Origin: Burkholderia guangdongensis
Lineage (GTDB): Bacteria; Pseudomonadota; Gammaproteobacteria; Burkholderiales; Burkholderiaceae
Direction: 5' to 3'
Assembly: GCF_013403875.1 (NCBI RefSeq)
Contig: NZ_JACBNX010000016.1
Location: forward strand, 186,001-250,000
DNA: 64,000 nucleotides
Shown: in pieces, positions 8,721 through 17,832 of the stretch
Layout of the letters: each line of letters begins with the position of its first letter
Position numbering within the stretch: the stretch's first letter is position 1
Notes under the pieces: model-generated
What the model saw: the letters and a program-made list of their open reading frames with translations, nothing else
What the model was told of the DNA's origin: nothing
The model's database searches: none
Translations under genes and position numbers: made by a program

Positions 8721-9413
8721 ATGCTGAGTATCGAGAAGCTGGTCGTTCGTTATGGCGGCATTGTTGCCCTTCGGGAAGTGTCGATCGAGGTGAATGAGGG
8801 CGAAACCGTGCTGTTGGTCGGTGCGAACGGGGCCGGAAAGTCGAGCCTGATCAATGCTGTCGCCGGTCTCGTTCCGGCGGTATCAGGTCAGATTCGTTTG
8901 GCTGGTAAGGACCTCACGGGCGTATCGTGCCCGGCTCGGGCACGTCTCGGAATTGGATATTCGCCCGAAGGGCGCCGGATATTCCGTTCTCTGACCGTGA
9001 GGGAAAACATCCTCGCGGGCACGCTTGGTATTTCGAAGGCTCAGGCGCAGGCGAACCTCGAGTGGATGGAGCGAACGTTTCCGTTGCTCGCCGAACGCGC
9101 CGATCAACCGGCCAACCAGCTTAGCGGCGGGCAGCAGCAGGTCGTTGCCCTGGCTCGCGCGGCCAGTACGCTGCCCAAATTGCTGCTTCTCGATGAACCG
9201 TTTCTGGGTTTGGCACCGGTGTGGATCGAGCGCATCAGCGAGTCGATTCGGGAACTGCAGCGTCGCGGCACGACGATTTTGATGGCTGAACAGATGGCGC
9301 GTCCGGCGCTGAAACTGGTAGACCGCGCATACGTCATGCGTGGTGGCGAGGTTCGGCGCAGCGGCACGGTCGACGAGATTCGCGATGCCGCGCTAGCCGA
9401 GGAATATCTTTGA
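8721..9413 (+). CDS. livF: ABC transporter ATP-binding protein LivF
   Basis: 230 aa. Walker A GANGAGKSS, signature LSGGQQQVVALARA, Walker B LLLLDEPFLGLAP. The ATG at 8721 was preferred over a TTG at 8715 because a GAGTGAGGA ribosome site lies 7 bases upstream of it. It ends 31 bp before the hydrolase gene, which has its own good ribosome site. Confidence 0.92.
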   Translation: MLSIEKLVVRYGGIVALREVSIEVNEGETVLLVGANGAGKSSLINAVAGLVPAVSGQIRLAGKDLTGVSCPARARLGIGYSPEGRRIFRSLTVRENILAGTLGISKAQAQANLEWMERTFPLLAERADQPANQLSGGQQQVVALARAASTLPKLLLLDEPFLGLAPVWIERISESIRELQRRGTTILMAEQMARPALKLVDRAYVMRGGEVRRSGTVDEIRDAALAEEYL

Positions 9414-9444
9414 ATTCAATTTCGTATAAAGAGAAGGTGATGCA

Positions 9445-10467
9445 ATGACGAACATGTTTCCGTATCCTCAACTCAAGGCCGGGCGCGATGAGCCGATCAT
9501 CGATCCTGACCTGCCGATCATCGACTCTGCTCATCATCTGTTTGACCGACCGGCATTGCGCTACATGTTCGAGGACTACCTCGAGGACGTGAAGGCCGGC
9601 CATCGGATCGTCGCCTCCGTGTATGTGGAGACGCTGGCCTTCGCGCGAAAGGATGGCCCTGAAGTGCTGCGGCCGCTCGGCGAGGTCGAGTTCGCGAATG
9701 GTGTTGCGGCGATGAGCGCGAGCGGCGCTTATGGCGATTGTCGCGTATGCGCTGCGATCGTGGGTAATGCAGACCTGCGATTCGGTGCGTCGGTGGCCGA
9801 ATTGCTCGACCGGTCGCTCGAGGTCGCGCCCGAGCGATTCAGGGGCGTTCGGCAGATAACGATCGAGGATCCGAGCGATGCGCCGTTCCGCTATGTCACG
9901 AACCGGCCGGCGCCCGGAATCATGAAATCCGCTGGATTTCGTGCAGGCTTTCAAGAGGTGGCGGCTCGTGGCCTGACGTTTGATGCCGCGGTGTTTCATC
10001 ATCAGATGGCCGATGTTTGCGAGCTTGCCGACGCGTTTCCCGACACCCTGATCATACTCAATCATCTGGGGCAGGCGATGGGCATGGATATGGACGCCGA
10101 CGGCCGCGCTCGCGTGTTCGCGCACTGGCGAGATTCGGTTCGCGAGGTCGCGCGCCGTCAAAACGTGCTGTGCAAGATCGGCGGCTTGGGATTGCCGTTC
10201 TGGGGATTCGGTTTTGAGAAACGGGTGGACACGGTCGGCTATCTGGAACTCGCCAATGCGTGGGGACCCTATGTCGAGACCGTCATCGATGTCTTCGGTG
10301 TGGACCGCTGCATGATGGAAAGCAACTATCCGCCCGATGGCCGCTCGTGCGGATTCGTGCCGATGTGGAACGCGCTGAAGCACATCGTCCGGGGCGCATC
10401 GGCGCAGGAAAAGACGGCACTTTTCCACGACACTGCGGCTCGGGTTTATCGCATCGACCTGTCATGA
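9445..10467 (+). CDS. Amidohydrolase family 2 (COG3618) TIM-barrel hydrolase
   Basis: 340 aa, full length for the family that includes 2-pyrone-4,6-dicarboxylate lactonase and sugar lactonases. The N-terminal segment IIDSAHHLFD takes the place of the usual metal-binding DxHxH (here SAHH). The core elements FDAAVFHHQM, LNHLGQ and FGVDRCMMESNYPPD are present. Such enzymes hydrolyse lactones, esters or amides, or decarboxylate, in the cytoplasm. It lies at the end of the liv operon, so it may act on the imported compound. Substrate unknown. Confidence 0.85.
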   Translation: MTNMFPYPQLKAGRDEPIIDPDLPIIDSAHHLFDRPALRYMFEDYLEDVKAGHRIVASVYVETLAFARKDGPEVLRPLGEVEFANGVAAMSASGAYGDCRVCAAIVGNADLRFGASVAELLDRSLEVAPERFRGVRQITIEDPSDAPFRYVTNRPAPGIMKSAGFRAGFQEVAARGLTFDAAVFHHQMADVCELADAFPDTLIILNHLGQAMGMDMDADGRARVFAHWRDSVREVARRQNVLCKIGGLGLPFWGFGFEKRVDTVGYLELANAWGPYVETVIDVFGVDRCMMESNYPPDGRSCGFVPMWNALKHIVRGASAQEKTALFHDTAARVYRIDLS

Positions 10468-10593
10468 AAGAGGCGTAGCGCCGAGGACGTGAGCGGGGGG
10501 GAAACCTCTCGTTGCCTGCAGACCGGCGAGAAGACCGTGAACTCGGCCTTCCGCCGGTCGCCGGTACATCCGGCTGTCGGAGGGGAGACGTTC
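10468..10593. other. Convergent gap between hydrolase and SDR genes
   Basis: 126 bp between converging operons. GC-rich inverted segments (for example around 10528-10575) could act as a bidirectional terminator, but no clean hairpin with a T-run was found. Confidence 0.3.
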
Positions 10594-11358
10594 TTAGTGA
10601 GATGGAATACCGGCGGTGGATCCACCGTCCACGGGCATGACGATACCGGTGACAAAACTGGCGTCTTCCGACAGCAGAAATGCAATTGCGGCTGCAACCT
10701 CTTCGGGCTCGCCCTCTCGACCGATTGGATGAGCGTCGCGGATGCGTTTTTCGTTTTCCGGATCCTCGAACATAACGGCGGTCATCGGCGTACGAATCAT
10801 CCCAGGCGCCACGGCATTCACGCGGATGCCGTACGGCGCGAGTTCCAGTGCCATCGTATGCGTGATGCCCGAGACCCCGAATTTCGACGCCGCGTAGGCG
10901 AGGCGGTTAGGCACGCCGCGGATGCCGGCACCCGACGACACGTTGACGATTGCCGCAGGTGTTTTCGCTTCCGTCGCGACGCGGGCGAATGCCTGGCAAA
11001 CGTTGAACGTGCCGTCCAGATTCACCGACAGCACCCGACGCCACGCGTCCGGATCAAAATCCAGCACGTTGCCCACACCGCGAATGCCGGCGGAGTTCAC
11101 GAGACCGTGAAGCGCGCCGAAACGCCGAGCGGCGTCCGTCACGAAAGCGATCACCTGGTCGCGATTCGACACGTCGACCGCGACGCCGTAGACTCGCTCG
11201 CTCGATCCGAACTCCGACACGACTTTGTCGACGTCGTCCTTGCGTACGTCGGCCGCGACGATCGATGCGCCCTCCTCGAACAGACGTCGGACACACGCTG
11301 CGCCAATCCCGCTTCCGGCGCCTGTCACGAGGATCGTTTTTCCTTCAAAACGCTTCAT
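10594..11358 (-). CDS. Short-chain dehydrogenase/reductase (SDR)
   Basis: 254 aa, classical SDR. Cofactor motif TGAGSGIG (residues 12-19), NSAG, catalytic Ser in NVSSGAG, YAASK with the Tyr/Lys pair, and APGMIRTPM. An Asp at the end of strand 2 (AADVRKDD) favours NAD(H). It oxidises a hydroxyl or reduces a keto group. It lies 180 bp downstream of the binding-protein gene on the same strand and probably shares its sigma-54 promoter. An AAAAGGGA ribosome site precedes the ATG. Likely an oxidation step on the compound imported by Liv (inference). Confidence 0.92.
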   Translation of the reverse strand: MKRFEGKTILVTGAGSGIGAACVRRLFEEGASIVAADVRKDDVDKVVSEFGSSERVYGVAVDVSNRDQVIAFVTDAARRFGALHGLVNSAGIRGVGNVLDFDPDAWRRVLSVNLDGTFNVCQAFARVATEAKTPAAIVNVSSGAGIRGVPNRLAYAASKFGVSGITHTMALELAPYGIRVNAVAPGMIRTPMTAVMFEDPENEKRIRDAHPIGREGEPEEVAAAIAFLLSEDASFVTGIVMPVDGGSTAGIPSH

Positions 11359-11541
11359 GTCACTATTCCCTTTTCATATCCAGGCCATCACGTGCGGTCG
11401 TGCAAGGCAGCCGAGACGCACGGATTGACCATTCGCTCCTGTTGACCCGCCTTGCCGTGATGAGTAAAAGATTGGTCGAAGATCGAGCGATACCGTGCAG
11501 GTACCGCGCGACCTTCGACGGTCAACCGCGAAATCCAAGGT

Positions 11542-12738
11542 TTACGGCGTCGCCGGTTCCGACGCAATTGCGACTCGGCGATCCTTCTGTCTCTTGCCGT
11601 TCGCGATCATGCCCATCCCGATCGGGAACGCGAGTTGTTGATTGACGCTGTACTGAGCCTTGCCACGCCAGCCCCCTTTGCCGAGGTAGCGGGATTCCGG
11701 TGCCATCTCGCGCAACGCCGCCGCGATTTTTTCGCCATCCTGATCGGTTCCGGCACGTGAGATCGCACGCAGAAGCTGCTCGGCGGCGAGCGCGGACGGA
11801 TAGAACAGCGTGTTTTCCGGTGCCTTCGACTTCATCACGCGCTCGTAATCGGCATTCAGGCGCTGAATGCCGGGGTCGTCCATCGGCGCAAGTTCGAGCC
11901 AGTAGAACGCCTTCTGTGCGGATGTATCGCCGACGGTGTTGAGCACGACCTCGGCACCGCTGCCGAGATCCCCGAACGCACCGGTGTAGCCGGCGCCAAG
12001 CATTTGCTTGACGAGAATCCCGGCTTCGCCCGGCGGCATTGGCCCCAATTCGACCGATTCGGGCGACATGCTCATCAGGCGGGCGACGATGGGGGCGAAG
12101 TTCGTGGTGCCGCGTTGATAAAATTCGAGCGACGCCTTGGCGCCGGCTTTTTCGTATTCCTGGGCCAGCGCTTTGCCTGCATCGGTGCCGCCTTGATCGT
12201 TCGGTGCAAGAACGATCACCTTGTTGAACTTGAACTCGTCCCGCGCGGTTTTGACGACAGATGCGCCCCAGACCGGCGGTGTGAGAGAAACGGCGAAGGC
12301 CAACGGATACTGCGGATTGATCACATCCTTAGCGTAGGAATGCGCGAAATTCACGATGCCATATCGCTTGGCAATGGGCTTGAACCCGGCCAGCTCGACT
12401 GACGGAACCGGGCCGACTGCCGCGTGAACGCCCTGGCTGGCGAAATAGTTTGCGGCGGCAGCGCCGCCCGCAGCGGTCGATTGAGAGTCGTAGCTCGTCG
12501 ACACGACCTTGCACTTGCGGTTGCCTACCTGCAAGCCGCCATTGGCGTTGGTATATGCGGCCTCGAACTCGACGGCCGCTTTCTCGGCCAATCCCCACGA
12601 CGACCCGCCGCCGCTCATCGGGCCGAGCGCACCGATTTTGACTTCGCAGGATTGCGCTGCTGCGGGCGAGCAGATCGACCAGGATGCAGCGAGCGTCGCC
12701 ACACACGCCGCTGCTTTGGCAGTTTTCCAATGTTTCAC
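11542..12738 (-). CDS. Periplasmic binding protein of branched-chain-type ABC importer
   Basis: About 398 aa. Signal peptide (MKHWKTAKAAACVATLAAS... ending AAAQ) followed by the Peripla_BP_6 fold that begins VKIGALGPMSGGGSSWG. It binds the substrate in the periplasm and delivers it to the LivHMGF permease encoded about 3.3 kb away on the other strand. GTG at 12738 was chosen (AAGGAG 9 bases upstream, signal peptide starts directly); a TTG at 12744 is the alternative. A cysteine follows the signal peptide closely (QSCEVKIG), as in many members. No other ABC binding protein is in the window. Confidence 0.9.
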   Translation of the reverse strand: MKHWKTAKAAACVATLAASWSICSPAAAQSCEVKIGALGPMSGGGSSWGLAEKAAVEFEAAYTNANGGLQVGNRKCKVVSTSYDSQSTAAGGAAAANYFASQGVHAAVGPVPSVELAGFKPIAKRYGIVNFAHSYAKDVINPQYPLAFAVSLTPPVWGASVVKTARDEFKFNKVIVLAPNDQGGTDAGKALAQEYEKAGAKASLEFYQRGTTNFAPIVARLMSMSPESVELGPMPPGEAGILVKQMLGAGYTGAFGDLGSGAEVVLNTVGDTSAQKAFYWLELAPMDDPGIQRLNADYERVMKSKAPENTLFYPSALAAEQLLRAISRAGTDQDGEKIAAALREMAPESRYLGKGGWRGKAQYSVNQQLAFPIGMGMIANGKRQKDRRVAIASEPATP

Positions 12739-12924
12739 CGTCAACGTCTCCTTCCGATAGTTATCAATGGGCGCAAATTCGGGAATGGCGCCACTTCACC
12801 CGAGCGCCCGGATTGCCCGTATAAAACGTAGCGCCGGGTGCGGCAAAAAAGATGAGTCCTTCGATCGGGACGAAAACGGATATCGGCTTGTCAGTCCCGC
12901 GCAGAACGGATCTGAGGATAGTTA

Positions 12925-12940
12925 AGCAATTGGGATGCCA
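12925..12940 (-). promoter_or_regulatory. Sigma-54 promoter of binding protein-SDR operon
   Basis: Read on the minus strand: TGGCATCCCAATTGCT. GG and GC are exactly 12 bases apart; only the CG of the -24 box deviates from consensus. It lies ~187 bp upstream of the binding-protein start. Confidence 0.6.
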
Positions 12941-13179
12941 ACAACACTGCGATGCGTTGCAGGTCGACATGGAGGCGGTGCGTGTGTCCAAGCCTCATTC
13001 AACCGTCGCCGATACGGACAACTGTGTTTCCTGAAGACATGCGTGTGTGGGTTGCCGAACTCGATCCCCGGAATGTCGCCGTGGCCGAGTATGTGGACGG
13101 CCAACGCAAACACCGCTAATCGCCATGTCGAGATACGGCCGGAATGGTTCCGACACGTCGTGTGATCTGCGGATGAAGC

Positions 13180-13195
13180 TGGTACGGAATCTGCA
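13180..13195 (+). promoter_or_regulatory. Probable sigma-54 promoter of fused dehydrogenase
   Basis: TGGTACGGAATCTGCA keeps the invariant GG and GC 12 bases apart and the ACG of the -24 box, with one mismatch in each box. It is 62 bp upstream of the ATG at 13257. Weaker than the others; supported mainly by position and by the pattern across the locus. Confidence 0.5.
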
Positions 13196-13256
13196 GGTAG
13201 TCCGCTGCTTATGGAATGAAACGGCAGGACGGCATTTTTTGGAAAAGGGGCTGTAC

Positions 13257-15080
13257 ATGAAAGTCGGGTATATCGGTTTAGGGGCGATGGGCGCACCGCT
13301 CGCGCAGAGGCTCATCGGCGCGTACGAGCTCTGCGTGTGGGATATCAATACTGCGGCCGTCGCCGAGTTCGAGAAGCTCGGTGCCAGCGTCGCGCCGTCT
13401 GCAGCTGAACTGGCACGTCGCTGCGACGTCGTGATGCTGTGTCTGCCGCGCACGGAGAATGTGCGTCAGGTGATCTTCGGGCCGGAAGGACTTGCGCAAG
13501 GGCTGACGCCGGGAAAGATCGTCATCGATCAGACGAGCGGTGTGCCGGAGCAAACCCGGGACATCGCCCGCGAGCTCGATGCGCGCGGCGTTGCCATGAT
13601 CGACGCGCCGGTGGCGGGCGGCGTTGCTGCCGCGCATGCGGGCAAGGTAACGATCATGGTCTCTGGTCCGGAAAGCGCGTATGAGACGGTGTCGCCGATC
13701 CTTGATGCAATCAGTTCGAACGTCTTCCGATGCGGGGAGCGGGTGGGCGACGGGCAGGCAATCAAGCTGGTCAACAACGTGATGAACGCGGCATGCCGCC
13801 TTGCCACGCTGGAAATCGTCGCGATGGGCAGAAAGTCGGGGCTGGCGCTCACGACCTTGACCGACTTGCTCAACAAAAGCACGGCTCGGAACCGCATCAC
13901 TCAGACCATGCTGCCGGCGATCGTCGAAGGCAGGGCTGCAACGAATTTCGCGCTTCCGCTGATGGTGAAGGATGTCCGTCAGGCCATCGAGCTCGGAATG
14001 GATGCCGGTGCGCCGATGCCTGTCTCGAGCATTACGCTCGGCTTGCTGCAGACGGGCGTCAATACGTTGGGCCAGGATGCCCGGCTCGAAGATGTCATCA
14101 AGGTCGTCGAATCGATGGCGGGCACGCGGCTCCGTGATGATGCGATGCCAGCGTCTGTGCCGGCGTCGACTGCGAATGCCGCAACTTCGGACGAACCGAC
14201 CGTCGGCTACGTCGGGCTAGGGGCGATGGGCGCGGCGTTGGCGCGGCGTCTGATGAAGACCCGAAAGGTGCAGGTATTCGATGTGCGGCCCGAGATCGTA
14301 CGCGAGCTCGAAGCCGATGGCGCCGTTGCGGCGCCGGATTTGCGTTCGCTGGCGCGCGACTGCGACATCATCATGCTTTGCGTGCCCGACTCGACAGTGG
14401 TCAGCCAGGTTCTTTTCGGAAAGGGTGGGTTGGCGGAAGGTCTTACCGCCGGCAAGGTCGTCGTCGACCAAACGACCGGCGATCCGTCCGCTACGCGCCG
14501 CATGGCGGAGGAACTCAGGGCGCTGGGCGTCGAGCTGGTGGATGCGCCCGTTTCAGGCGGTCCCAGCGGGGCGGAGGCAGGCACCGTGGCGATCATGTGC
14601 AGCGGGGCGCAGGACGCGTGCGCCCGGGTGCGGCCGCTTCTCGAATCCATCAGTCCGAACGTGGTGTATTGCGGCGACACCGGCTATGGCCATATCGCGA
14701 AGCTGGTCAAGAACGCGATCGGTGCCTGCAATCGGCTGATTGCGTATGAAGCTTTGGCGATGGGTATCAAAAGCGGCCTGAAACTGCGGGACATGGAAAA
14801 GGTGATCAACAGCGGTTCAGGATGGAGCGCGACGTTCGAGCGCGTCGTTCCGGTACTCGCGGCGGGTGGCCGGTCGGCGACCTTGCGACTCGAGCTCATG
14901 GTGAAGGACCTTCGGCTTGCATGCGAGGTCGCAATGAATTGCGGCGCGCCGATGTTGATCGCAAATGCGGTACGAAACGCGGTCGAGGCGGGAGCGAACG
15001 AGCTGGGGGGAGATGCGAATATCGATGCGCTCGCAAGGTTGTTCGAAGCGCGGGCCGGGATCACATTTGCCGCTTCATGA
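13257..15080 (+). CDS. Fused tandem beta-hydroxyacid dehydrogenase (two 3-HIBADH-like domains)
   Basis: 607 aa, twice the usual ~300. Domain 1 (residues 1-~295) starts KVGYIGLGAMGAPLA; domain 2 (~314-607) starts TVGYVGLGAMGAALA, joined by an Ala/Ser/Thr/Pro-rich linker. Each half has its own Rossmann motif, DQT(S/T)G, the substrate loop APV(A/S)GG, and the catalytic Lys with its Asn partner (K170-N174; K482-N486), so both look active. Family members oxidise 3-hydroxyisobutyrate, tartronate semialdehyde or similar beta-hydroxyacids with NAD(P). The frame is open further upstream, but homology starts at the chosen ATG. It probably has its own sigma-54 promoter. Confidence 0.9.
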   Translation: MKVGYIGLGAMGAPLAQRLIGAYELCVWDINTAAVAEFEKLGASVAPSAAELARRCDVVMLCLPRTENVRQVIFGPEGLAQGLTPGKIVIDQTSGVPEQTRDIARELDARGVAMIDAPVAGGVAAAHAGKVTIMVSGPESAYETVSPILDAISSNVFRCGERVGDGQAIKLVNNVMNAACRLATLEIVAMGRKSGLALTTLTDLLNKSTARNRITQTMLPAIVEGRAATNFALPLMVKDVRQAIELGMDAGAPMPVSSITLGLLQTGVNTLGQDARLEDVIKVVESMAGTRLRDDAMPASVPASTANAATSDEPTVGYVGLGAMGAALARRLMKTRKVQVFDVRPEIVRELEADGAVAAPDLRSLARDCDIIMLCVPDSTVVSQVLFGKGGLAEGLTAGKVVVDQTTGDPSATRRMAEELRALGVELVDAPVSGGPSGAEAGTVAIMCSGAQDACARVRPLLESISPNVVYCGDTGYGHIAKLVKNAIGACNRLIAYEALAMGIKSGLKLRDMEKVINSGSGWSATFERVVPVLAAGGRSATLRLELMVKDLRLACEVAMNCGAPMLIANAVRNAVEAGANELGGDANIDALARLFEARAGITFAAS

Positions 15081-15532
15081 CCGGAACGCGTATCGGAGTC
15101 GGGCCTAACACGAAGCGGCTGGTCCGGCTTCGGCCGCAGCGATATGCCACGTCGGGCATGCACGCCGCGTTGGAACTGCCCGACCCGCACGTGTCGAACG
15201 GCGGCGGACACATCGATGATCACTGACTGCCAGTCGCAACGGTTTCTCCTGTTCCGGCGATCACGCTGCGATGGTCGGAACCGGCGACATCGTCATCGGT
15301 ACCGGCGAGACCGATTTCAAGCTGAGCGTGCAATTCCGCACTGGACGGTGCTGTAGCGGCGATCAAAGCACGACGGACGCCGCGTGTAGTCGCCGGGGAC
15401 ACGAATCGGGCGGGCCGTCGCTGGTGTGGACATATTGCCGGGCTCATAAGCGGCAACGTTCCTGCGACAGGCATGGCACGTCAATTGCAAGTCGATGGAC
15501 GACATCGTTCCAGGCTTTCGAGCATACAGACA
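15081..15532 (+). other. Upstream region of the alcohol dehydrogenase-like operon
   Basis: 452 bp without a supported gene. It holds a consensus sigma-54 promoter (15474-15489). About 200 bp upstream is a short inverted repeat, GTTCCG (15251-15256) and CGGAAC (15276-15281), a position where an activator could bind; this is only a suggestion. Confidence 0.5.
15474..15489 (+). promoter_or_regulatory. Sigma-54 promoter of ADH-like/Bug/MmgE operon
   Basis: TGGCACGTCAATTGCA fits the consensus TGGCACG-N4-TTGCW at all fixed positions, with 12-base GG to GC spacing. The ATG at 15533 is 44 bp downstream, the best placed promoter in the set. Confidence 0.85.
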
Positions 15533-16720
15533 ATGAATCAGACCTCTCCATCCACCTCCTTTCAACACATTGCCCCGGAATTGCGACTTTACTGCGGTGA
15601 CGAAAGCCTCGCTGCATTGGCCAAGGAGATCAAGCGCAGTGGTTGTCAGCGTGCAGTGGTCGTCAGCGGTCGGTCGGTGGGCTCTTCCAATGCAATGCAG
15701 CAGCTGCGCGATACGCTCGGGGCCGTGCTGGTCGGCGAGTCGCAGACGGTTCGGCCGAATAGTCCGGTGCGCGCCGTAGAAGAAGCGGCTCGCGCGCTGA
15801 GCGCCCTCGACGCAGATGCCGTGATTGCCGTGGGCGGAGGGTCGGCCGCCGTCACGGCGCGTGCAGCAAGCATCCTGCTCGCGGAGAAGCGACCTGCGCA
15901 CGAGCTTTGCACTCGGAGGCTCTCGAACGGAGAGTTCGACAGCCCGCGGCTTGCGGCTCCAAAGCTTGCGCAATTCGTCGTGCCGACCACGCCCAGTACA
16001 GCGTTCGTCAAGGCGGGAAGCGCCGTGCACGACGACGAGACGGGACAGCGGCTTGCGTTGTTCGATCCGAAGACGCGGGCAAAGGCAATTTTTCTTCATC
16101 CGGGATTTCTTGGCACCGCCCCGGCGACGCTCGTCGAAGGCGCAACGCTCAACACGCTCTCCACTGCAATCGAGGCACTGGAGTCGCCGCGCTGCGACCT
16201 CGTATCCGAGGCGATGCTCACCCAAGCGCTGCGGCTCGTCGCGCGCCACATCGACCGCATGTCGCCTGAAGACGTCACCGCTCGTGAACGTCTGGCGGTT
16301 GCCGCCGTCCTTTGCGGGCGGGGTACCGAGCAGTCGGGCGGTGGGCTTTCGTCGGTACTGGCGCACGCGATCGGCCATCGAAGCAACGTGTCGAATGGGA
16401 TCATCAATGCGATCGTGCTGCCGCAAACGATGCGTTTCAACAGCCCGGCAACGCAATATACGACCGGGCGCATTGCCGACAGCCTATGGCTTCCGCTGGC
16501 TGCCGACTCGGCACAACGGTATGCGATGCCGGCGGTCGAGCTCCTGGAGCGTCTGCTGGCGAAGCTGGACATTCCCCGACGGCTTCGCGACGTCGGCGTG
16601 ACCGGAGACGATCTGGATCCGATCGCGGAAGCGGCGATGCAGGACTGGTTCATCAAGCGCAGCCCCCGTCGGGTGACGAACGTCGCCGATTTGCGGGGCA
16701 TCCTCGACGCAGCGTGGTAG
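15533..16720 (+). CDS. Iron-alcohol-dehydrogenase-fold protein lacking all four metal ligands
   Basis: 395 aa, family length, related to Fe-ADH/maleylacetate reductase: VIAVGGGSAAVTAR for the dinucleotide loop, VPTTPSTA, and a C-terminal helical domain. The metal site is gone. In E. coli FucO the ligands are Asp196, His200, His263 and His277; the corresponding residues here, with identical spacing (4, 63, 14), are Asn207, Thr211, Ser274 and Asn288. The conserved non-ligand His (FucO 267) remains as His278. It may therefore be a metal-independent reductase, as some maleylacetate reductases are thought to be, or have another activity. First gene of a four-gene sigma-54 operon. Confidence 0.85.
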   Translation: MNQTSPSTSFQHIAPELRLYCGDESLAALAKEIKRSGCQRAVVVSGRSVGSSNAMQQLRDTLGAVLVGESQTVRPNSPVRAVEEAARALSALDADAVIAVGGGSAAVTARAASILLAEKRPAHELCTRRLSNGEFDSPRLAAPKLAQFVVPTTPSTAFVKAGSAVHDDETGQRLALFDPKTRAKAIFLHPGFLGTAPATLVEGATLNTLSTAIEALESPRCDLVSEAMLTQALRLVARHIDRMSPEDVTARERLAVAAVLCGRGTEQSGGGLSSVLAHAIGHRSNVSNGIINAIVLPQTMRFNSPATQYTTGRIADSLWLPLAADSAQRYAMPAVELLERLLAKLDIPRRLRDVGVTGDDLDPIAEAAMQDWFIKRSPRRVTNVADLRGILDAAW

Positions 16721-16752
16721 CAAATAAAAATCTCGGAGAGGGGGGGCTTCTC

Positions 16753-17733
16753 GTGAAGCACGCATTTTTTTGCCGTCGATTTGTGGCGGGCGCATTCGTC
16801 TTTTTCAGCGCAGCGTCCGCTTCGGCATCCGACCAGTTTCCGAGCAGGCCGGTGCATATCGTGGTCGCGATGGCGCCTGGCGGCATGGTGGACACTGTCA
16901 CGCGTTTGCTGGCTGCAAAGCTGGGTCAGAGCCTGGGGCAGCCGGTGATTATCGAAAATCGTGGCGGCGGAGGTGGATTGGTCGGCATCCGCTATGTGAA
17001 GGACGCACGACCGGACGGATACACGCTGCTGGCAACTTCTGCGGATACGATCGGCCTCCAGTCGGCAGTCAGGCGTGATCCGGGCTTCGTTCTCCGCAAG
17101 GACTTCACGGGAGTTGGGCCGATGGTCGAATCACCGCTTCTGCTCGACGTCGGAGCCAGCCAGCCATTCAAGACCTTCGGCGAATTGACCGCGTACGCGA
17201 AGGCGAATCCGGACAAGCTGTCCTACGGATCGGGAGGCGTGGGGAGTGCGACTCACTTTGCTGCGGCCGCATTCCTGCAGCGGACCGCGTTGAAGATGAT
17301 GCACGTTCCATTCAAGGGCAATGGGGAAGCGCTGCCTGAAGTGATGAGTGGACGGATCTCCGTCATCTTCGACGCGCCAGTCAGCAGTTCTCCCTATCTA
17401 AAGGCAGGGAAGATGAGAGCGTTGGCCGTGACGTCCCCGAAGCGCCTCGCCGCGCTTCCAGACGTGCCGACGGTCGCCGAGACCGGTTATCCCAACTACA
17501 GCTACGTTCTATATCAAGGCCTGATGGCGCCGGCCGGTACGCCGCCCGCCGTCATTCAACGCCTGTCGGCAGCGTTGCAGGCGGCGGTTTCGGATAAGGC
17601 GCTGGCGGAGCGCCTTTGGAGCTACGGGCTCGAACCGGTGACGATGTCACCAACGGAGTTCACGGATCTCCTGTTGAAAAACGAAGCCGAGAAAGCAAAG
17701 CTTGCCGCATATGTGGGAATGCCAAAGCAGTAA
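16753..17733 (+). CDS. Bug-family (TTT) solute-binding protein, copy 1
   Basis: 326 aa. GTG start with a GGAGAGGGGGG ribosome site. Signal peptide (VKHAFFCRRFVAGAFVFFSAASASA), then the TctC/Bug fold beginning DQFPSRPVHIVVAMAPGG, with GGGGLVGIRYVKDA. Bug proteins bind carboxylates or other small acids in the periplasm, for tripartite tricarboxylate transporters or as orphan receptors; no TctA/TctB membrane genes are in the window. It is nearly identical to the next gene and of the same length, part of a ~1080 bp tandem duplication. Confidence 0.92.
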   Translation: MKHAFFCRRFVAGAFVFFSAASASASDQFPSRPVHIVVAMAPGGMVDTVTRLLAAKLGQSLGQPVIIENRGGGGGLVGIRYVKDARPDGYTLLATSADTIGLQSAVRRDPGFVLRKDFTGVGPMVESPLLLDVGASQPFKTFGELTAYAKANPDKLSYGSGGVGSATHFAAAAFLQRTALKMMHVPFKGNGEALPEVMSGRISVIFDAPVSSSPYLKAGKMRALAVTSPKRLAALPDVPTVAETGYPNYSYVLYQGLMAPAGTPPAVIQRLSAALQAAVSDKALAERLWSYGLEPVTMSPTEFTDLLLKNEAEKAKLAAYVGMPKQ

Positions 17734-17756
17734 CTGACGTGGCCTGCAAGCAGGTC

Positions 17757-17801
17757 AAGAACGTCGCCGATGTGCGCGGCGTCCTCGACTCAGCGTGGTA
17801 G
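17757..17801 (+). pseudogene. Duplicated 3' tail of the ADH-like gene
   Basis: About 14 codons (KNVADVRGVLDSAW and a TAG stop) repeating the last codons of the gene at 15533-16720. It has no start of its own and is a scar of the tandem duplication that made the second Bug gene. Confidence 0.8.
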
Positions 17802-17832
17802 GAAATCAAAGTCCTGGAGAAAGGATCTTCTC

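Larger units (their letters stand above)
12739..13256. other. Divergent promoter region
   Basis: About 520 bp between the binding-protein operon (minus) and the fused dehydrogenase (plus). It holds one sigma-54-like promoter for each direction (12925-12940 minus, 13180-13195 plus). No gene is supported here. Confidence 0.6.
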
